Part shown: piece by piece, positions 62,868 through 64,000 of the stretch
Layout: each line of letters starts with the position of its first letter
Position numbering within the stretch: position 1 is the stretch's first letter
Source of the DNA: Bacteroidales bacterium
Lineage (GTDB): Bacteria; Bacteroidota; Bacteroidia; Bacteroidales; F082
Direction of reading: 5' to 3'
DNA: 64,000 nt
NCBI GenBank assembly: GCA_017427985.1
Contig: JAFRRS010000023.1
Coordinates: forward strand, 310,001 to 374,000
Program-made: the position numbers and the translations under genes
The notes under the pieces: generated by a model
Databases searched by the model: none
What the model was told of the DNA's origin: nothing
Seen by the model: only the letters and a program-made list of their open reading frames with translations

Positions 62868-64000
62868 ATGAAGAAAACTTTATTTTTTGTTGCAGCTATA
62901 TTATTAGCTATGGTAAGCAACGCACAAGACTGGAATTTTGTTAATTCATTCGCCACTTCTACAGGCCGTCAGCACGCTGTGGTCTTCGACGGCGAGAACA
63001 TCTACACCGCCGCATGGGGCAAGTCATCGACAGTGGCTTACATGTTCTACAAATACGACTTGGACGGCAACCTCCTCGACGAGTTCGATGTAAACTTCGC
63101 TGGAAGCGGCAATTCAGACAACTACATGCGCGACATGACATTTGACGGCACTTATTTCTACGGTTGCGACGCACATTCAGGCAAAATCTGGTGCTACGAC
63201 CTGTACAACAAGACCTTGGTCGGCACAATAGAGACAAGCTTGAACGAACTTGGAACTTGCACCTACGACCCTGTCAACGACGCTTTCTGGGTCGGCGAGA
63301 GAGCATCGGGTTCAGGCACACTCTACCTCGACCTCAAGCTTGTTAACCGCAGCGGCCAGGTTCTTCAGTCGGCAACAGCTGCCGACCTCAACGGTCACAC
63401 CGTTCACGGCACAGGCTATTTCGTTGACGACAACGGCGGTCGCCACCTCCTGCTCAACGCAGTTCAAGGTTTCACCGACCATGTTTACGATTATAACATC
63501 GACAGCGACGTTTTGAGCTCAGACTTCTTTGATTTCTCAGTGACACCAGGCTGGGGCGCGGCATGCTCAGCAGGCGGCGCATACGTTGGGACCGTCGACG
63601 GCACACAGTATTTCTTCGGCGATGTTGACAAGAGCCCTAACATCATCGGCATCTACGCTCTCGGCGAATACACTCCTGTAGTCCCTACTCCACCTGAGGG
63701 CGACATCTTCTTCGATTTCGAAGACGGCATCATGCGTTGGAACACCATCGACGGCGACGAAGACGGCTTCAACTGGGAGATGAGAGAGATTTACGCTGTT
63801 CCGGGCAACACACACTGCGTGACATCAGCATCGTACGACGACTGGACACAGACAGTTTTGATGCCGGAGAACTACTTCGTGACACCTTATAAACTCGACT
63901 GCGAGCAAATCACCTTCAAGGCACAGGCCCAGGACGCATCACATCCGAACGAGCACTTCGGCGTGGCTGTTTCAACAACAGAAGGCGCTTCATCAGAGGA
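62868..64000 (+). CDS. T9SS-type cargo protein, paralogue 2 (truncated by window end)
   Basis: The frame is open from the ATG at 62868 to the end of the window (377 codons and onward). The signal peptide is KKTLFFVAAILLAMVSNAQ. It matches paralogue 1 almost continuously in both protein and DNA (for example GRQHAVV, ENIYTAAWGKSSTVAYMFYKYDLDGNLLDEFD, GDIFFDFEDGIMRWNTID), with divergent stretches in between. The T9SS tail would lie beyond the window. The pair is a recent tandem duplication. Confidence 0.85.
   Translation, partial: MKKTLFFVAAILLAMVSNAQDWNFVNSFATSTGRQHAVVFDGENIYTAAWGKSSTVAYMFYKYDLDGNLLDEFDVNFAGSGNSDNYMRDMTFDGTYFYGCDAHSGKIWCYDLYNKTLVGTIETSLNELGTCTYDPVNDAFWVGERASGSGTLYLDLKLVNRSGQVLQSATAADLNGHTVHGTGYFVDDNGGRHLLLNAVQGFTDHVYDYNIDSDVLSSDFFDFSVTPGWGAACSAGGAYVGTVDGTQYFFGDVDKSPNIIGIYALGEYTPVVPTPPEGDIFFDFEDGIMRWNTIDGDEDGFNWEMREIYAVPGNTHCVTSASYDDWTQTVLMPENYFVTPYKLDCEQITFKAQAQDASHPNEHFGVAVSTTEGASSE

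Overview
The window is chromosomal DNA of a Bacteroidales-type member of the Bacteroidota. Four things support this. Recurrent promoter -7 boxes read TAnnTTTG, often with TTG or TTTG about 18-22 bases upstream. Most genes lack strong Shine-Dalgarno sites. The order ompH-ompH-bamA-uppS-DUF6089 (PorG-like) is characteristic of the phylum. Several secreted proteins end in type IX secretion (T9SS) sorting domains. Species cannot be named from the sequence alone.

Layout. 1-10.4 kb: end of a glyoxalase-family gene, then a minus-strand envelope and housekeeping block (dprA; rsgA, an Omp85-like protein, nadK, a PorG-like DUF6089 protein, uppS, bamA and two Skp/OmpH chaperones). 10.5-15.5 kb: a glycosyltransferase, lgt and a large convergent DUF2723 membrane protein. 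15.6-20.6 kb: tRNA-Gln(UUG), then rimP-nusA-infB. 20.6-23.7 kb: two T9SS cargo proteins, one of them a CotH-kinase-like protein.

23.7-47.7 kb: a large plus-strand biosynthetic cluster of the aryl polyene/flexirubin type, in two likely transcription units with promoters near 23.75 and 42.70 kb. It holds a tyrosine-ammonia-lyase-like enzyme, a ketoreductase, three ketosynthases with complete Cys-His-His sets, a chain-length-factor-like and a truncated inactive ketosynthase, two acyl carrier proteins, two hotdog dehydratases, a methyltransferase, an LpxL-like acyltransferase, LolA, a small DMT protein, a GT2 glycosyltransferase, an MMPL transporter fused to a PlsC acyltransferase, a tandem-fused FAD oxidoreductase, a B12-type radical SAM enzyme, a hydrolase, a PaaK-like adenylating enzyme and a second acyltransferase. 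The inferred logic is: tyrosine-derived aryl acid is activated onto ACP, extended and dehydrated to a polyene, methylated or oxidised, then esterified and moved to the outer membrane. No DarA/DarB-like dialkylresorcinol genes are present in the window.

47.7-54.9 kb: minus-strand transglutaminase-like lipoprotein, ATP-grasp protein, purA and a Rel/SpoT gene. The lipoprotein gene carries three copies of a dispersed 28-bp palindrome that are translated in frame.

55-64 kb: an accessory region whose first part is AT-rich. It holds a candidate structured small RNA, a hypothetical gene, a DUF4160/DUF2442-like pair, a toxin-antitoxin-like pair under a promoter with a palindromic operator, and a BspA-like leucine-rich-repeat T9SS surface protein. 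That protein's signal-peptide reading frame is broken at a run of eight G, and seven G would restore it, which suggests phase variation. An array of short DNA hairpins separates it from a small signal-peptide protein and two tandem paralogous T9SS proteins, the last of which runs off the window.
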